Source: Gordius sp. MW1
Taxonomy: Eukaryota > Nematomorpha > Gordioida > Gordea > Gordiidae
Length of the DNA: 64,000 nucleotides
Reading direction: 5' to 3'
Assembly (NCBI GenBank): GCA_964036665.1
Contig: OZ038528.1
Location: forward strand, 14,390,501-14,454,500
Both the position numbers and the translations under genes were made by a program. The stretch's first letter is position 1. Each line of letters begins with the position of its first letter. The notes under the pieces were generated by a model. That model was not told where the DNA came from. It saw only the letters and a program-made list of their open reading frames with translations, and did no database searches. Shown one piece after another: positions 1 to 12,570 of this stretch.

Positions 1-273
1 TTGTTAATTGAAAACAAATTTAGACTTATATAATAGATGATGCGGGATAAGGTTACAAAAGCTACAATCAATTTAATAATGGAGGGAATTAATGATTTTG
101 GAGCCGATTTATATTAAATTCGAAATTTAATGTCTACTATCAATGTAAAAATAAATTTTTTCAAATAATAGGGGGCTGTTGCTACTTAAATAAAAGCTGC
201 GAAAATATGGGAATATTTTAATTTATGAAATTGCATGTAATTTACTGAAATCGAAATATTATTTTCTTTGCAG
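1..273 (+). other. Intron of AGL (3' part)
   Basis: AT-rich sequence ending in a pyrimidine-rich acceptor (ttttctttgcag) directly before the first recognisable AGL exon. No coding signal or repeat is seen. The upstream exons of AGL must lie outside the window. Confidence 0.7.
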
Positions 274-3200
274 GTATTATGGGTATTTTGAAAGAAATTC
301 GCCAAAAAAATGATTTGGGACACGCGCTTTGCGAAAATCTGAGGAACGGCAATTGGATGCCCGTCTACATGGCTCAACGCCTCAAAAATTACGAGGGAAC
401 AAAGAGTGTACGAACAAATAACCTTACATTCATTCTATCGCAAAATTTTATCTTTTATTTGATAATTTTAAGATTTAATTTGGAATTTGCTTAAATTGTG
501 CCATTTGCTAACTTTTGTAAATGCATAATGTTCACATTAACTTCCATTTAACATTGATTACAATTTAAAAGATTATTACTACTTTTTTACTTCAATAAGT
601 TAAAAAATTTAAAAAAAAATTGAAAAAGATAACAGTTTTACTATTAATTATTTTAATCTATGTTTTTCAACCATTTATCTTAGATCGGTAGATGGTATGA
701 AGAGACGTTTTCTCAATTGTCACAGATCCCTCGTTATCTGATACCGTTTTACTTTGAGGCCATAGTCAACGGGACTTACCGAGCAATAGTAGCTACAACG
801 CTTAAAAAAATGTCCCCGTAAGTTTCTCCTATATTAATGTGGCGTTATATATAAATGAATCCAATTTTTAATATATTATACAAATAATTTATGATGTTTT
901 AATAATAAGACGATTTTTTTATCTTTTATACTAAATATACATGGGTTATTTTAATTATTATATTTAAAGAAATCGGGCTTGTATTTAATAAATTTGATAT
1001 AGTTAGGTAAAAATTGTTTTAAAATGCGTTAAATATATATCAAATTATGATTATGATTAGGTTTGTAAGCAAGGGAACAAATTTTGTCCAAAGCTTGACC
1101 ATGAGTTCGATCGCTTTAATAGGGGAAGTTAAAACATCTCCCCTCCCACCCCTCTCACCTAATCTTAAAGAGGATTTGCCTCCTAGCAATGAAGAAGGCA
1201 GTGAAAAGGGGCATTTTCTCATGCCATCATCTGCAGCCGGTACAGAATTTATCTTGAATTGAAATTTGCTTATGGAGAAGAATTTGATTCACCGAGTTGA
1301 AGCTTAAATTGTTTTTTTTATTAAAAATTTGTTTTTAAATATGTGTTAAAAATACCTCTATATGGGGAACCCGATATATGTTTATAAATACTAATTATTA
1401 ATTTGGTCTAAGAAATGTTGAGTTGTTTATAACTCCAGTTCACAAATATGAAGAATTTTTATCAATTCTGTCACTTTTTTATTATTAGGCTTGCCTCATT
1501 TCGCAAGCGGGATTTTCAGAATATGGGGAAGAGACACTTTTATTAGCCTGCGCGGTATTTTCCTCCTAACAGGAAGGTTCAGAGAAGCCAGGTTGATTTA
1601 TGCTGTTGTTAATAGATATTTAATTATAAAAGTGTTGCACCACCTTAAATATATTTATAAAGATTTAGTTGCAGAAGGCTAATTTGTTTTTAAATATGGA
1701 TGTTTTAGTTGTTTAATATATGTAAGTATTTGCAACGCTACGATTTATATATTCGTGTCTTCTTTATTTATGCCAGGCTTTTGTATAATGTCATATAACT
1801 TGCAAAAAAGATTCTAATAATTTTATTCTGGAACACAGTCTAAAAACATTCGAAAACTTTTTAAACGGCGTAGGTTATATAGAATCTATTTTTTCACATT
1901 TAAAAATGTTTTTTAATTATAAATTTTATTACGTTAAACTTGTTTTAGCCTTTGCCATAATAGATCATATATTGACATTTCAAAAATTACTCGGGTTTCA
2001 TAACATTTTAACATATATTTTGCGCGAGAAAATCACTTACATTAATAGTTTCCAATTGCTGACACTATACTCCTACCTCGATAATGTAAATTTACAAAAG
2101 TTAAGGGTTGTTCACGTTAAAAATATAAATAATTGATTGTATTACCCCTTTGCCTCAGGTACATAATATTATCGTTTGCGAGTACCCTTCGACACGGCCT
2201 GATCCCCAACTTGCTGGGTAACGGGACTCACGCGCGATATAATTGCCGCGACTCTATTTGGTGGTGGCTCCAATCCATTCAAGATTATTGTCAACTCTTG
2301 ACCGGCATCGAGGGTGCGGATAAGGCTTATGCCATACTCAAAGATCCCGTTTCCCGCATGTATCCTAGCGACGATAGCGAACCACAACCTCCTGGCAAAT
2401 GTGTAAACTATAATTTAGCATTTGCTAAAACAGCTATTTTCAAATTTCTTGTGGCTAAATGCTTTATTATTTGAATAAAGTGAATTCGTGTTTATCAAAT
2501 GAAGGGATGTAGTATATTTTGTGTATTGTTTAGGATCAACCTTTGCACGACGTTATGCAAGAAGCGTTACAAAAGCACGCCCAAGGTTTGGCATTTAGGG
2601 AACGCAATGCCGGGCCCTCTATTGATTGCAATATGTCTGATTTAGGTAAAATTATTATTTTAAACAATTGTTTTATTACTATTTGCTATGATGACTCTAT
2701 GTAATTTTTAAATCCAAGACAATTTAGATTTAAGGATTTTTTCTGACTTGATAGTTTCAAGCATTGAATTCTTCCATTTGTATAATAGAATTTATCGATA
2801 CTAAAATTTGGAGAATACTCGTTGTAATATGTAATACCGTTTACCTTTGATTAATAGGGTTTAATAATTCTATCGGGGTCGATTGGAAAACGGGTTTTGT
2901 TGTTGGAGGCAACGTTCACAACTGTGGCACTTGGATGGATAAAATGGGGAGTTCCGAAGCGGCTGGAAACAAGGGGGTTCCTGCTACTCCTAGGTATGCG
3001 ATCACCTAACTATGTGTGTGGCGATTTATAAAACACGTGGAACATTAAAGAGCCTAGTTTTAAAGCTTTTAACATGAAAATTTTGAGTTTAATTATTTAT
3101 AAGGCATTTTAATTCAAATTTTTGAAATTTAAATCATAAGATTAAAATATGGTGGCTATCCTTTTGACTTTTGATGCCCAAATTTTATCCTCCCGCCAAC

Positions 3201-6200
3201 AAGCATTAGTTTCTGAGAGTGAATATTGGCATTAACTTATTTAAACATTGCTGTTCGACCTCTCAAATTGTCATTAAAACAGGTTACTGTACCAAATTAT
3301 TTGTCAATTTTGACTTGCAATGTGTTTAATGATGCCTCCTTAGCCGAGTATAATTGCTAAAACAATATTTAGGTTTTGTATATATTATAATTATAATATG
3401 AATACAAATTGCAATTTTTGTGACTGACCTTACCTACTTAAACTATGGAATAAACAAAATCTTTAATTAATGTAGCATCTTTTTATCACATTTAATTATT
3501 AAAACACTTTTTATATTGTAAATGTGTATAATAATTTTATTACCCAATTATGAAAACGAATATTTTTTTATACAATGTCATTATGTTTTATACTTTTTCC
3601 CAGACTTAAATAATATTTACTCGATTATTTTTAGGGATGGATCGGCGATTGAACTTGTAGCTTTATGCAAAAGTGCCCTAAGTTGGCTAATCCGGGTCTA
3701 CAATATGGGTTATTATCCCTACAATTACGTTCGTGTACATAAAGGTACACATGATGACTCTCGATATATTTAATTGCCACTCTATTATGACAGGGTTACT
3801 ACTATATATTTATTTAACTAAAAAATATTGTACCGAGTTGGTTTGAAAGGCATTAAGCAGCGATGTATACGTTTAGTTCGAACCGTGTATGATCTGTAAT
3901 TAAGTCGGGTTTAATTAATGAATTTAATGCTGAATCTGGTAGGATATGAAACATTTAATAAATATATATTCGGTTAAAAGTATCAATTATAAAATATGAA
4001 TAACTAAATTTCTAGAGTCGTGATAATTTTACCACCATCTACATAAAAGCTTTACTTACGGGTCGTTCTTAAGGCGAGTTGTAAATAACATTTGGGTTAG
4101 CTCGGTGTTTTAAATTAGCATATATCGGGTTGGGAATCGGTCGCAAAAAACGACTTTGCGAGGCTTTAGTGTTTGGTTATTTGTTTGTTTTCATGCTATT
4201 TCTAACTTTCAGGACCTAAAATTGATTGTTTCAAAATCATTATCGCTCTACTAACCCAAGGAAACGTTTTAGAAAGAATAAAAGAGGTGTTTAAGCGATA
4301 TCTTCATATTTTCGCATTTAATAGAACCATCTAAAGCGCAATCAAATACGAAAGGCAGTGTACCTTTAGATAGTGTAGAGTCAGGCGGTGTCCCGGCCGA
4401 TGACGGAATCCTGCTATACTCATTCGAAAAATGGGAGCTGTTGATAGCGCAAAACTTTGAAGCCAAATTTTGGGTGCCCGAACACGGACCAACTGATGTG
4501 TTGGGGAGCTTAAACGACGCATCTTACGATAAAGCCCTCTCGGATTTAGACAAAAATTGTGGAATTCCCGAAGAGGAACGCAAATACATTAATAGACGCG
4601 GCATTTACAAGGATTGCTTCGGTGCTGGTAATCGCTGGACCGACTACGAACTGCGTTGCAATTACCCCGTCGCCATGGCAATAGTTAGATCACATCATCG
4701 TTGAATAAAAAATAAATTAATACTTTGTAAAACTTTAGGTTGTGATCTTCGCAAAGATTACTTTTTTACCTTAAATGCTTTATCATAATTTCTAACGTTT
4801 TCGATAAACATGTAAAAAAAAGTTAACTACAAAGGCTAACCCATAAATTGCATAGCAATTAATACTTTTAAACATATTTACTTGACATGCGCTCTTAGAA
4901 CAACATACTTTATTTTTAAATTTTTGAAGAAACAGAAAATTACCGATCATTTTATTGGTTACTTGCTCTAGGTTTAAAATTGCTAGTTCCCGCTAATCTA
5001 CTCTTACTAGGCCAAAATTAAGTTCTCATTAAAAATCCAAGTAATTAACAACGGTCTGTGTTGTGTCCTCCCCTATAGAAATTATCATATACAAACATCT
5101 CCCCCTATAGAAATTATCATATACTAACTTCCTATACAAATCCCCCCACCCCCCACTGCGCTGCTATACAATACACACGCGTTGATAATCGATCACCCCC
5201 TCTCCGTACTTATATTCACAAGAGTTGTAAACTTGCGTATCTCATACCCCCCTCCCCCCTTCTATCTAGATACTTTAATTGCAAGTTCGTATCTTATTTA
5301 GGTCGGATACCCCTTTTGATCTTACCCGCATTAGCATAACATCTGTGTACTTATTTTGATATAGATTTTAAGTAGTCCCCATTGCTCTTTACGCGATATA
5401 TTACAACCATCATTATTTTTCACTTGTAATATACAAAAGTTTTCACTTGTAATATACAAAAGTTTTCACTTGTAATATACAAAAGTGGTGTCAGAAGTGG
5501 GATCTGAACCCACAAGCCATTACTAAATGGTAAATCAGATCGTTCAATACCTCACATTATGACAACGAATACAATATGAATTTTGGCGATGAAAATGAAA
5601 CAATAACAATATCTTGGCCTGTCACCTCCAAACATATGAAAAAATTCTACCAATAAAAAAAAAAAAAAAAAGACCCCCCCCCTATTATTTTTGAAGTCAG
5701 CTCGAATCAAGAAACCTCGTTGCCAAGAACGACCTATCCCTGCATATGAATCACAGACCGATGTAATCTTTAGAACTAACGTCCCCAAACCTCACTTTGG
5801 CACATCCTTACTCTCAAAACCTTCCAAAACTGAAATTTCCCACCTCACCTTTACAGCTAGCACACCAGGCTGCTCTGATTGAATAAACAAATTTAAATCA
5901 ACAATCGCAAGAATAGTAATTGGATAATACACAAAAACATAAAAAATATCCAATTCCCAAAATCAGAAAATCCTGAATAGTGTTTAGTTGTCTAACATTT
6001 TCGGCAGATCATATTTTTGCTATAATTATATATTTGAATATTGTAACCCCAAAACCAAAACCTGGTTGGTAAAAACCCTTTAATTTCATTATAGCAATTA
6101 TTTGTCTACATATATATCTACCCCTGGCCCTATTCTTCAAAACCATATACATTATTGATATATTCATAAACCAATCCCAATGATTTGAAGAAAACATTAA

Positions 6201-8507
6201 ATCTATAAAATTCAGACACGAAGTCAGAAAAATATACAAAAAAAAATCTCAACATAAACTATGCCTCAGCCTTAAAGTAAAACATCTAGAAATCAAAACT
6301 TTAGCCCACAGATCTATTAGTATCTTATCTATGCGTTTCCTAGTGAAAACGTTCCTCTCAATCTAAACCAAGGGATGGTCACATATAATCTGTAAACCAT
6401 CCCACATCCAGTATCAAACCATACCACTTTTCAACGTCCAGTATCAAACAAAATCACTTTCCAGACTACAACAGATATTTTTCTTTGTAAAGGGGAAGGT
6501 GTTGTGTCCTCCCCTATAGAAATTATCATATACAAACATCTCCCCCTATAGAAATTATCATATACTAACTTCCTATACAAATCCCCCCACCCCCCACTGC
6601 GCTGCTATACAATACACACGCGTTGATAATCGATCACCCCCTCTCCGTACTTATATTCACAAGAGTTGTAAACTTGCGTATCTCATACCCCCCTCCCCCC
6701 TTCTATCTAGATACTTTAATTGCAAGTTCGTATCTTATTTAGGTCGGATACCCCTTTTGATCTTACCCGCATTAGCATAACATCTGTGTACTTATTTTGA
6801 TATAGATTTTAAGTAGTCCCCATTGCTCTTTACGCGATATATTACAACCATCATTATTTTTCACTTGTAATATACAAAAGTTTTCACTTGTAATATACAA
6901 AAGTTTTCACTTGTAATATACAAAAGTCTGAAAGAAGATTTTGATTTTTATTTCATCTGACCTGATGGTTCCCTTGATATTGCGGACGAAATCGACGAAG
7001 ACTTAGTCTTAAGTTATTTAACCATGCAAGAATCGTGACAAGTTATGAAATTGCTTTTCAAATATTCAATTAGTGCTGTGACATGTTTAAACAAAATGAA
7101 AACTCAAGCATGGCTATAGCGGTATTAGCTCATTACTCTATTAAACCAATCGCCATTGGATTAATTATTAATTACATTAACCGTTTTTGGAAAGTGTAGG
7201 CCTTAATCTGCTCCTTCATAATATACTAGTTTTTTGTGCGTGACATACCATTTAGAACTGAAAAGCCTGAAGCCCTTAATACATTATAGGTTTTAATTAG
7301 ATTTTTTATTTATTCTTCCGATTTCAACGAATGAACGCTCTTTGTATACATTGAAAATTGCGCGATATAGGAATAATATTAATGTCGTTTCTGTAATTTT
7401 TGCAGTCCCTAGGTTAGGAAAGTCAATTAGATCAAGAGCTGCCAATTATTTGGTCGTTTTAACTAATCTACATATCTATCATGAGTTAATTAGTGTTTAT
7501 GGTACAGTTCTGTCACCTCTCTATCATTCAAGCCTTTATTATGTTTATTACTAATACATATTGCTCTAGATTAAAGTTAATTTTTTTATTGTTATTACAT
7601 AGGCACCAGATCTTTTTACTCCATCTAAAGCTTGGAGGGCCCTTCAAATTGTCGAAGAATTGTTATTGGGCCCATTGGGAATAAAAACCTTAGATCCAGC
7701 GTAATTCTTAGAGGAGTCTAATTTTTTATTACTTTTGTCATATAATGTGGTATTTAATTCTTTTTATATACAGTGATTGGGCATACAATGGGGTGTACGA
7801 TAACGATAATCAATCTTCAAACCCTAAACTTGCCCATGGCTTTAATTATCATCAAGGCCCAGTAAGATAACCCTTTTAATTTTACGATTTTTGTAATTAT
7901 TATCGCCATTTTCTATTGTTTATGTTATATAAGGAACACTAAATAAAGTTTTGGCCTTTTTATTTTAGGAATGGCTGTGGCCCGTTGGTTATTTCTTCCG
8001 CGCTAAAATGCATTTTTCGCGTTTACAAAAGAATCCGAATTGTTATCCCGATACCGTGGCCCTGATTAAACAAAAATTATCCAAACATTTCGAGGTAAGA
8101 TGACATTTTATAGCCTGTCTAGCGATTTGTTTGCGCAACATGCATAATAATTTTGTTTAAGGCAAAACTACAAATGATTATAATAGGACGCTTGTGGATC
8201 GTATTTATAATTCCGATTTATAGAATTAGTTAAATGTCATTTTAAATAAATTCCTATCTTTGTCACAATCATTTAAATCTCATTACATTACCTTTTAATT
8301 TGAGTTAATGATCGTTTTTAGAAGGTCAAAGAGCCGCCTTGGTATGGTTTGCCCGAGCTAACTCAAGCCGATGGAAAGGCGTGCCATTTTGGTTGCCCGA
8401 TTCAAGCTTGGAGCACATCATCCATCCTCGAAACGCTTTACGATATGATGGATTCAACTTCACTCGTCCCCACCAAGGGAGGTTCCCAACCAGAAGCAGA
8501 TTTTTAG
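274..8507 (+). CDS. AGL: Glycogen debranching enzyme, C-terminal part (13 exons)
   Basis: C-terminal 668 residues of glycogen debranching enzyme (4-alpha-glucanotransferase plus amylo-alpha-1,6-glucosidase), a cytosolic enzyme that removes branch points during glycogen breakdown. Exons, with matching phases: 274-407, 684-817, 1061-1239, 1489-1591, 2159-2402, 2534-2645, 2858-2993, 3635-3744, 4325-4683, 7603-7700, 7774-7861, 7969-8094, 8322-8507 (stop TAG). Diagnostic blocks in order are [92 protein letters not shown] and [10 protein letters not shown]. This is the glucosidase (GDE_C) half of a family about 1,500 residues long; the CRDSIWWW and QGPEW blocks lie where I expect the catalytic acids. 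The upstream half is outside the window. The 2.9 kb intron 4684-7602 holds an LTR element. Nothing suggests a pseudogene: every exon is open and every junction is GT-AG. Confidence 0.96.
5059..5485 (+). repeat. 5' LTR
   Basis: Left long terminal repeat. It contains two copies of a 'ccctatagaaattatcata' motif near its start and ends in three exact tandem copies of a 23-bp unit (5417-5439, 5440-5462, 5463-5485). Confidence 0.92.
5486..5504 (+). other. Primer-binding site of the intronic LTR element
   Basis: TGGTGTCAGAAGTGGGATC begins immediately after the LTR, the position of a tRNA primer-binding site. The same TGGTGTCAGAA core is found beside the LTR of the element at 23.5-25.3 kb. The primer tRNA was not identified. 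Confidence 0.75.
6500..6926 (+). repeat. 3' LTR
   Basis: Right long terminal repeat, the same length as the left copy and apparently identical. It is preceded by a polypurine tract at about 6489-6499. Confidence 0.92.
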
Positions 8508-9930
8508 CCCATTAACGCATCCTCCTGCCCTGCCCCATATATATTTATTATTAAATATTTGTTGTGCAATTTAGTAGAATTTAACATAAATTAGCTTATA
8601 CACGTGCTATTATTTATTGATCTTGACAATTACAATCGCCAAAATTGAATTATATCCCTCTCTCCTAGAGTAAAGCTTTGTTTGCTTAAAGTTATTTCTT
8701 CACATTTATTTGTTCCATCAATATATACACCATTACACTTACTGTGTCCTTCTATCAAATTTAAGTATGACAAATTGGTCTTCACAAAATTATCCTAATG
8801 CTTAACCATCTGTGATTAAACAAATATGTTTAAAATTACTAGTTTGTTATTCTATATTAGATATTAATATCTTTGTTAAATATATTGGCTCTATTTATAT
8901 TTAAATTAAGTATGTTGTTATCTGTCGCTTGTTGTTATTTTTTGCATTTAAATTTATTTTTATCTCAGACCTTATCCTACTGAAATTATTCTTTATTTTC
9001 TTCTAAGAGTAACAAATATATTAATAAAGGTGATATAATTTAATGCTGTTAGAAGTTCCAAAAATGTAACGTGCGCTATATTTTTCGAGTATCGATAGGC
9101 TGTTACTATATTATTGTATATATAATCATAAATTTTTTTAAGCTTGAAGTTTAAACTGAAATTTGAATTGTTATATTTCATTGTATCTTATTTTAATGTA
9201 TTTATATGATTTTTATATGAACCATTAGCTCTTAATCAATTAAAAATTACATCTTTAATTAAAATTTTTTTAAATTGTAAACAAAAAATCCAATTGCCGA
9301 CAGTTTGACGATGCTCGTCATGACGAAATCTAATAACTTACTTGTCTGGCTTAACGAGATTTTGAAATATTTACTAAATTTCCAAAATTTAATATAATAT
9401 ATTCAATTCTTTTTTTCGCCAGTTGGACGCCTCTTTGGTGTTGTTAAAGGTGTCTTGAGAGTTTTAAGCTATACTTATTGCTACAAACAAATAAGGCTTT
9501 ATTCGAGGGTTACAAAATCTCTCTCGAATATTAATTTTCCACATATGCCTAATATATATTCTCAAAATCTGACTGTCGGGAAATGGGCTCTGTTTTGAAG
9601 AGTATACATGAACCAATTATATTCGCCCCCAAAACAAAGATACTTTCTCTTTGGGCCGAGGCATTAAATTTTTTAAAATTAATAATTTTTTGTCCCATTT
9701 AGACAACTGTCTAACAATTTTTGGGCCTCAAGCCTTGTGAATTATTTAAAAAAAGGAGACAAATTTTTTTCCTACCCTATGATAATCGCAAATGATTTTT
9801 TATACGACAGAAAATCAGCACGACTATGCGTAATTATTCACTTGCAATATATTTAGCATTCTTATTTATTTCATTCGTCTTCACAAAATATGTTTTTTTA
9901 ACAAATATTAAACTTATTTCCTTAATATTA

Positions 9931-10060
9931 CATGGGCGTAGACAAGGGAAGGGGCGGCTGCCCCCCTCTAAATCCAAAGATTTTGTAAATTTTATTAAAA
10001 TTATGGCTAAAATTCCAAAAAATTATCATTTTGCTCCTCCTTATATCAGTATTACCCTTG
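9931..10060. repeat. GGGCGTAG-family short dispersed repeat, partial
   Basis: Starts CATGGGCGTAG, continues through a G/C-rich patch and 'ctctaaatccaaa...aaaattatggctaaaatt', and fades at 'ttgctcctcc'. Related copies are at 13314-14505 (interrupted), 36577-36733 (reverse orientation) and 45421-45490, with ends near 47090 and 56645. The only near-complete copy has inverted ends GGGCGTA / TACGCCC, so a MITE is likely. Confidence 0.65.
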
Positions 10061-10221
10061 GCGACGCCCACGATTCCTTATTTAGCTATAATGATGTTAT
10101 GGAATTCATGATTCATTTTTACATGTAACTACATTTATATTTGAATTTAAAAATAAACACCAATAATGAAATATTTTTTATAATTATTAATCCTTAATTA
10201 ACAGCTGCTTTATTATTAATT

Positions 10222-10755
10222 TTGACACTCGAGAGCATTCGTGGGGTATTTTTGGTCCCATTTTTAACTTCTTATAACTATCGAACTATTAATTGAAATT
10301 ATCTCAGATTTTGAGTATATGTTTGTAAAGGACTCTTAAATGATGGTATAAATTTTGATAAATAATTAAACAATATTACAAAAATTATTAACATTTTTCT
10401 GAAGTCATATTATTTTTTTTGAATTTCAATGCCTCGTCTCATTACTATAAAATAAATTAGAATTAAAAAATTTTTTATTAAAAAAATGTCGGAAATGCAT
10501 AAAAAATATAATTGCACAAACATATGATGATATAAAAAAAATACAAACGTTTATTCGTGGGGTACACAGGACCCCTGTGGACAAAAAGATGCTATGTCTT
10601 AAAAAGTAGTGGGCCAAAAGTTATAAAAATTTCCCGAATTTAGTTCTTAGTAAAATATTAGACTACTGAAAAGGCCAGATCAATTCGTCTTTAAACGCGT
10701 TTTATATTTAAGCTTATAACTATCGTGGTGTCCCACGAATGCTCTCAAGGGTTAA
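10222..10755. mobile_element. piggyBac-like MITE
   Basis: Inverted ends share GAGAGCATTCGTGGG. Read inward from the right, the element begins CCCTTGAGAGCATTCGTGGG, directly next to a TTAA at 10752-10755. The left end is CACTCGAGAGCATTCGTGGG next to TTGA (a decayed TTAA). TTAA targets with CCC-starting ends are typical of piggyBac. A second inner motif, TATAACTATCG, is also inverted. About 530 bp, non-coding. Confidence 0.6.
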
Positions 10756-11259
10756 AGGAGCCTAAATATTATTTTTTGGTAATTTAATTAATTAAAAAAA
10801 TACATTAAATAACCTATATTTTGAATACAATTTTTTAAAAATGTAAAGTTTTTTATTTAATTTTATATGTTGCTAGATGTTAAATAAAACAAGGAACCAG
10901 TTTATAGGTTATTATTTTTATTTCTATAAATTTTAATTTAGCACTCAATCAATGATTGTTCACCAATAAACATTTAAAAAGTGGCATTCTTGAAATCAAA
11001 TTTGTAAAAAGACTAATAGTGATTAAAATTTACAATTTTTGATTAAAATGTTGGTAGTTATATATGGCATGAACTTCACTAAATTTTAAATTTGTTATTT
11101 TATTATGTAATTTGCAGGATGTGGTATGCAGCCAAATTATCCTAAACGCTTACTAAATATATAGGCAAATCGTAAAGGATTTAACCAGCATGAAAGCAAC
11201 GTTTTTGGTGTTCATAAAGATTTGTAGTCGATTGTACTAAAATGCCTTAAGTGATCCTT

Positions 11260-12445
11260 ATGCATATTAACAAAACTAAAATAATAATCTTAATAAGTGG
11301 AAAGAGAAAATCTGGCAAAGACTTTTTGGCGGATCTTATTTACAAAAGGTTGGTAAAAACTTGTATTTAGAACAAAAAATTATTAAATACTTTAAGACAT
11401 TAAATTATAAAGAATAAGAATAGTTCATTTTTATACCTATAGTTTTATAAAATCCAACATAATTTGAAGTAATCATTAACTTTATATACTATACAATTTT
11501 TTATAACTTTTTTAATAAAGCAGGCTTGTATATTTATGAAATATAGACTAGCTCAAAAATTCCTAAATGGTTTTTGACTCCTAAGGCACCCTTTTATTCT
11601 TTTTGATTTTATAATAGGTTTTATTGTTAACAGTAGTGCTGCTTATATACTCATGTAGCTAAGATGACTTAGATGTAAATAAACCATATTACCTTTTTAT
11701 TGGAGATGTTTTTATCAAACAATCAAATTAAGTTTTACCCTAAATATTCTAATCATATTACTTTTTCTTTAGCCTTGGTTCTGATGTTTCAGCAATTATA
11801 CATCTATCCGCACCACTAAAATATGCATATGCCCAGGTAGGGTAAGTCACTTATTATATTTTCCTATATTAAATACAAAGGTATTAAAATTTTAACAATT
11901 TTTTTTAATGATTGTATATATTTTTTACCAAAGGAAAATGGTATTTCTTATGATAAACTGCTGGATTCTTCTGCATATAAGGAGTCATATAGATTTGACA
12001 TGATCAAATTTGGCCAGGACATCAGGCAAAAAAATCCTCATTTTTTTTGTAAGTCAGCTACTACTGATGAGCAATTACAAAATATTCCAGTTTGGATTAT
12101 CAGTGATCCTCGTTACAAGACTGATATTTCATATTTTGTTGAACATTATCCTCAGGCCAACATTATAAAATTAAGAGTTACAGCAAATAATATTACAAGA
12201 GAGTACAGAGGATGGAAATATACATCAGGTTAAGTTTTTGGTCATTTCTAATCCTTTGCCCTTTTAAACATCAGAGTTGTATATAATATTATTGATAAAC
12301 AGGTGTGGATGATATAGCAAGTGAATGTGAACTTGATCAAGGGGTCACCTGGGATCTTATTGTTCACAATGATTGTAGATTAGATTTTGAGCAATCCTTA
12401 CAAAACTTGTTAAATCTTATTAATTCTTATTTGTATCAGAATTAA
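11260..12445 (+). CDS. PMVK: Phosphomevalonate kinase, animal type
   Basis: Complete four-exon gene: 11260-11348, 11773-11836, 11934-12228, 12303-12445 (stop TAA), giving 196 residues; the human enzyme is close to 190. It phosphorylates mevalonate-5-phosphate to the diphosphate in isoprenoid synthesis. The start ATG opens MHINKTKIIILISGKRKSGKDF, with the P-loop-like GKRKSGKD of the animal family (an NMP-kinase fold, unrelated to the GHMP kinases of fungi and bacteria). Further blocks are LSAPLKYAYA, YKESYRFDMIKFGQ, FFCKSA, WIISDPRYKTDI, RGWKYTSGVDD and SECELD. Splice phases (2, 0, 1) all match. The C terminus (YLYQN) has no SKL-like peroxisomal signal, unlike mammalian PMVK, so a cytosolic enzyme is more likely. 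It lies 2.7 kb after AGL, on the same strand, with no sign of a functional link. Confidence 0.95.
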
Positions 12446-12564
12446 TTTAATAATATGATTTTGTCATTTCTGCATTGTAAGTTCTAACACAACTTATTTT
12501 TGATTTCAAATGATGTAAAATGGATTGAATATAAAATATATTTATAAAGGATCAAGGTTAATTC

Positions 12565-12570
12565 AATAAA
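12565..12570 (+). promoter_or_regulatory. Polyadenylation signal of PMVK
   Basis: AATAAA 120 bases after the PMVK stop codon. It is the first canonical hexamer downstream. Confidence 0.55.

Larger units (their letters stand above)
5054..6930 (+). mobile_element. Complete non-autonomous LTR retrotransposon in an AGL intron
   Basis: Two 426-427 bp direct repeats (5059-5485 and 6500-6926) begin TGTTGTGTCC and look identical by eye. They flank about 1 kb with no gag, protease or RT reading frame. Directly after the left repeat is a primer-binding-like TGGTGTCAGAAGTGGGATC (5486). Directly before the right repeat is a purine run, AAAGGGGAAGG. The flanks carry GTCTG at 5054-5058 and 6926-6930, a 4-5 bp target-site duplication; one base is ambiguous with the LTR end. 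It lies in the sense orientation of AGL. Identical LTRs imply recent insertion, and the lack of coding means it must have been mobilised by another element's proteins. Short, Ty3/gypsy-like; TRIM-type is the best description. Confidence 0.92.
8508..11259. other. Intergenic region between AGL and PMVK
   Basis: AT-rich sequence with no gene seen. An ATTAAA at 8551-8556, 44 bp after the AGL stop, is a plausible polyadenylation signal. The region carries one GGGCGTAG-type dispersed repeat (9931-10060) and one piggyBac-like inverted-repeat element (about 10226-10751); the rest is unassigned. Confidence 0.6.

Noticed and set aside
4205-4324. Extra AGL exon after the acceptor tttcag at 4212
   Set aside because: The phase fits for a while but the frame ends in TAA at 4333, and an intron between it and the next exon would be under 40 bp. 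The acceptor at 4324 joins both flanking exons in phase without it.
5417-5485. Regularly repeated 23-bp units read as a CRISPR array
   Set aside because: The units are directly adjacent without spacers, lie at an LTR end and occur identically in the other LTR; the DNA is eukaryotic.
5486-5560. tRNA gene (TGGTGTCAGAAGTGGGATC...GAACCCAC)
   Set aside because: The region resembles a tRNA arm only because it is a primer-binding site and its extension. No acceptor stem or anticodon arm could be assembled, and the position next to the LTR explains it.
9826-10128. 100-residue open frame
   Set aside because: It runs across a GGGCGTAG dispersed repeat and AT-rich flank, with no family resemblance or splice sites.
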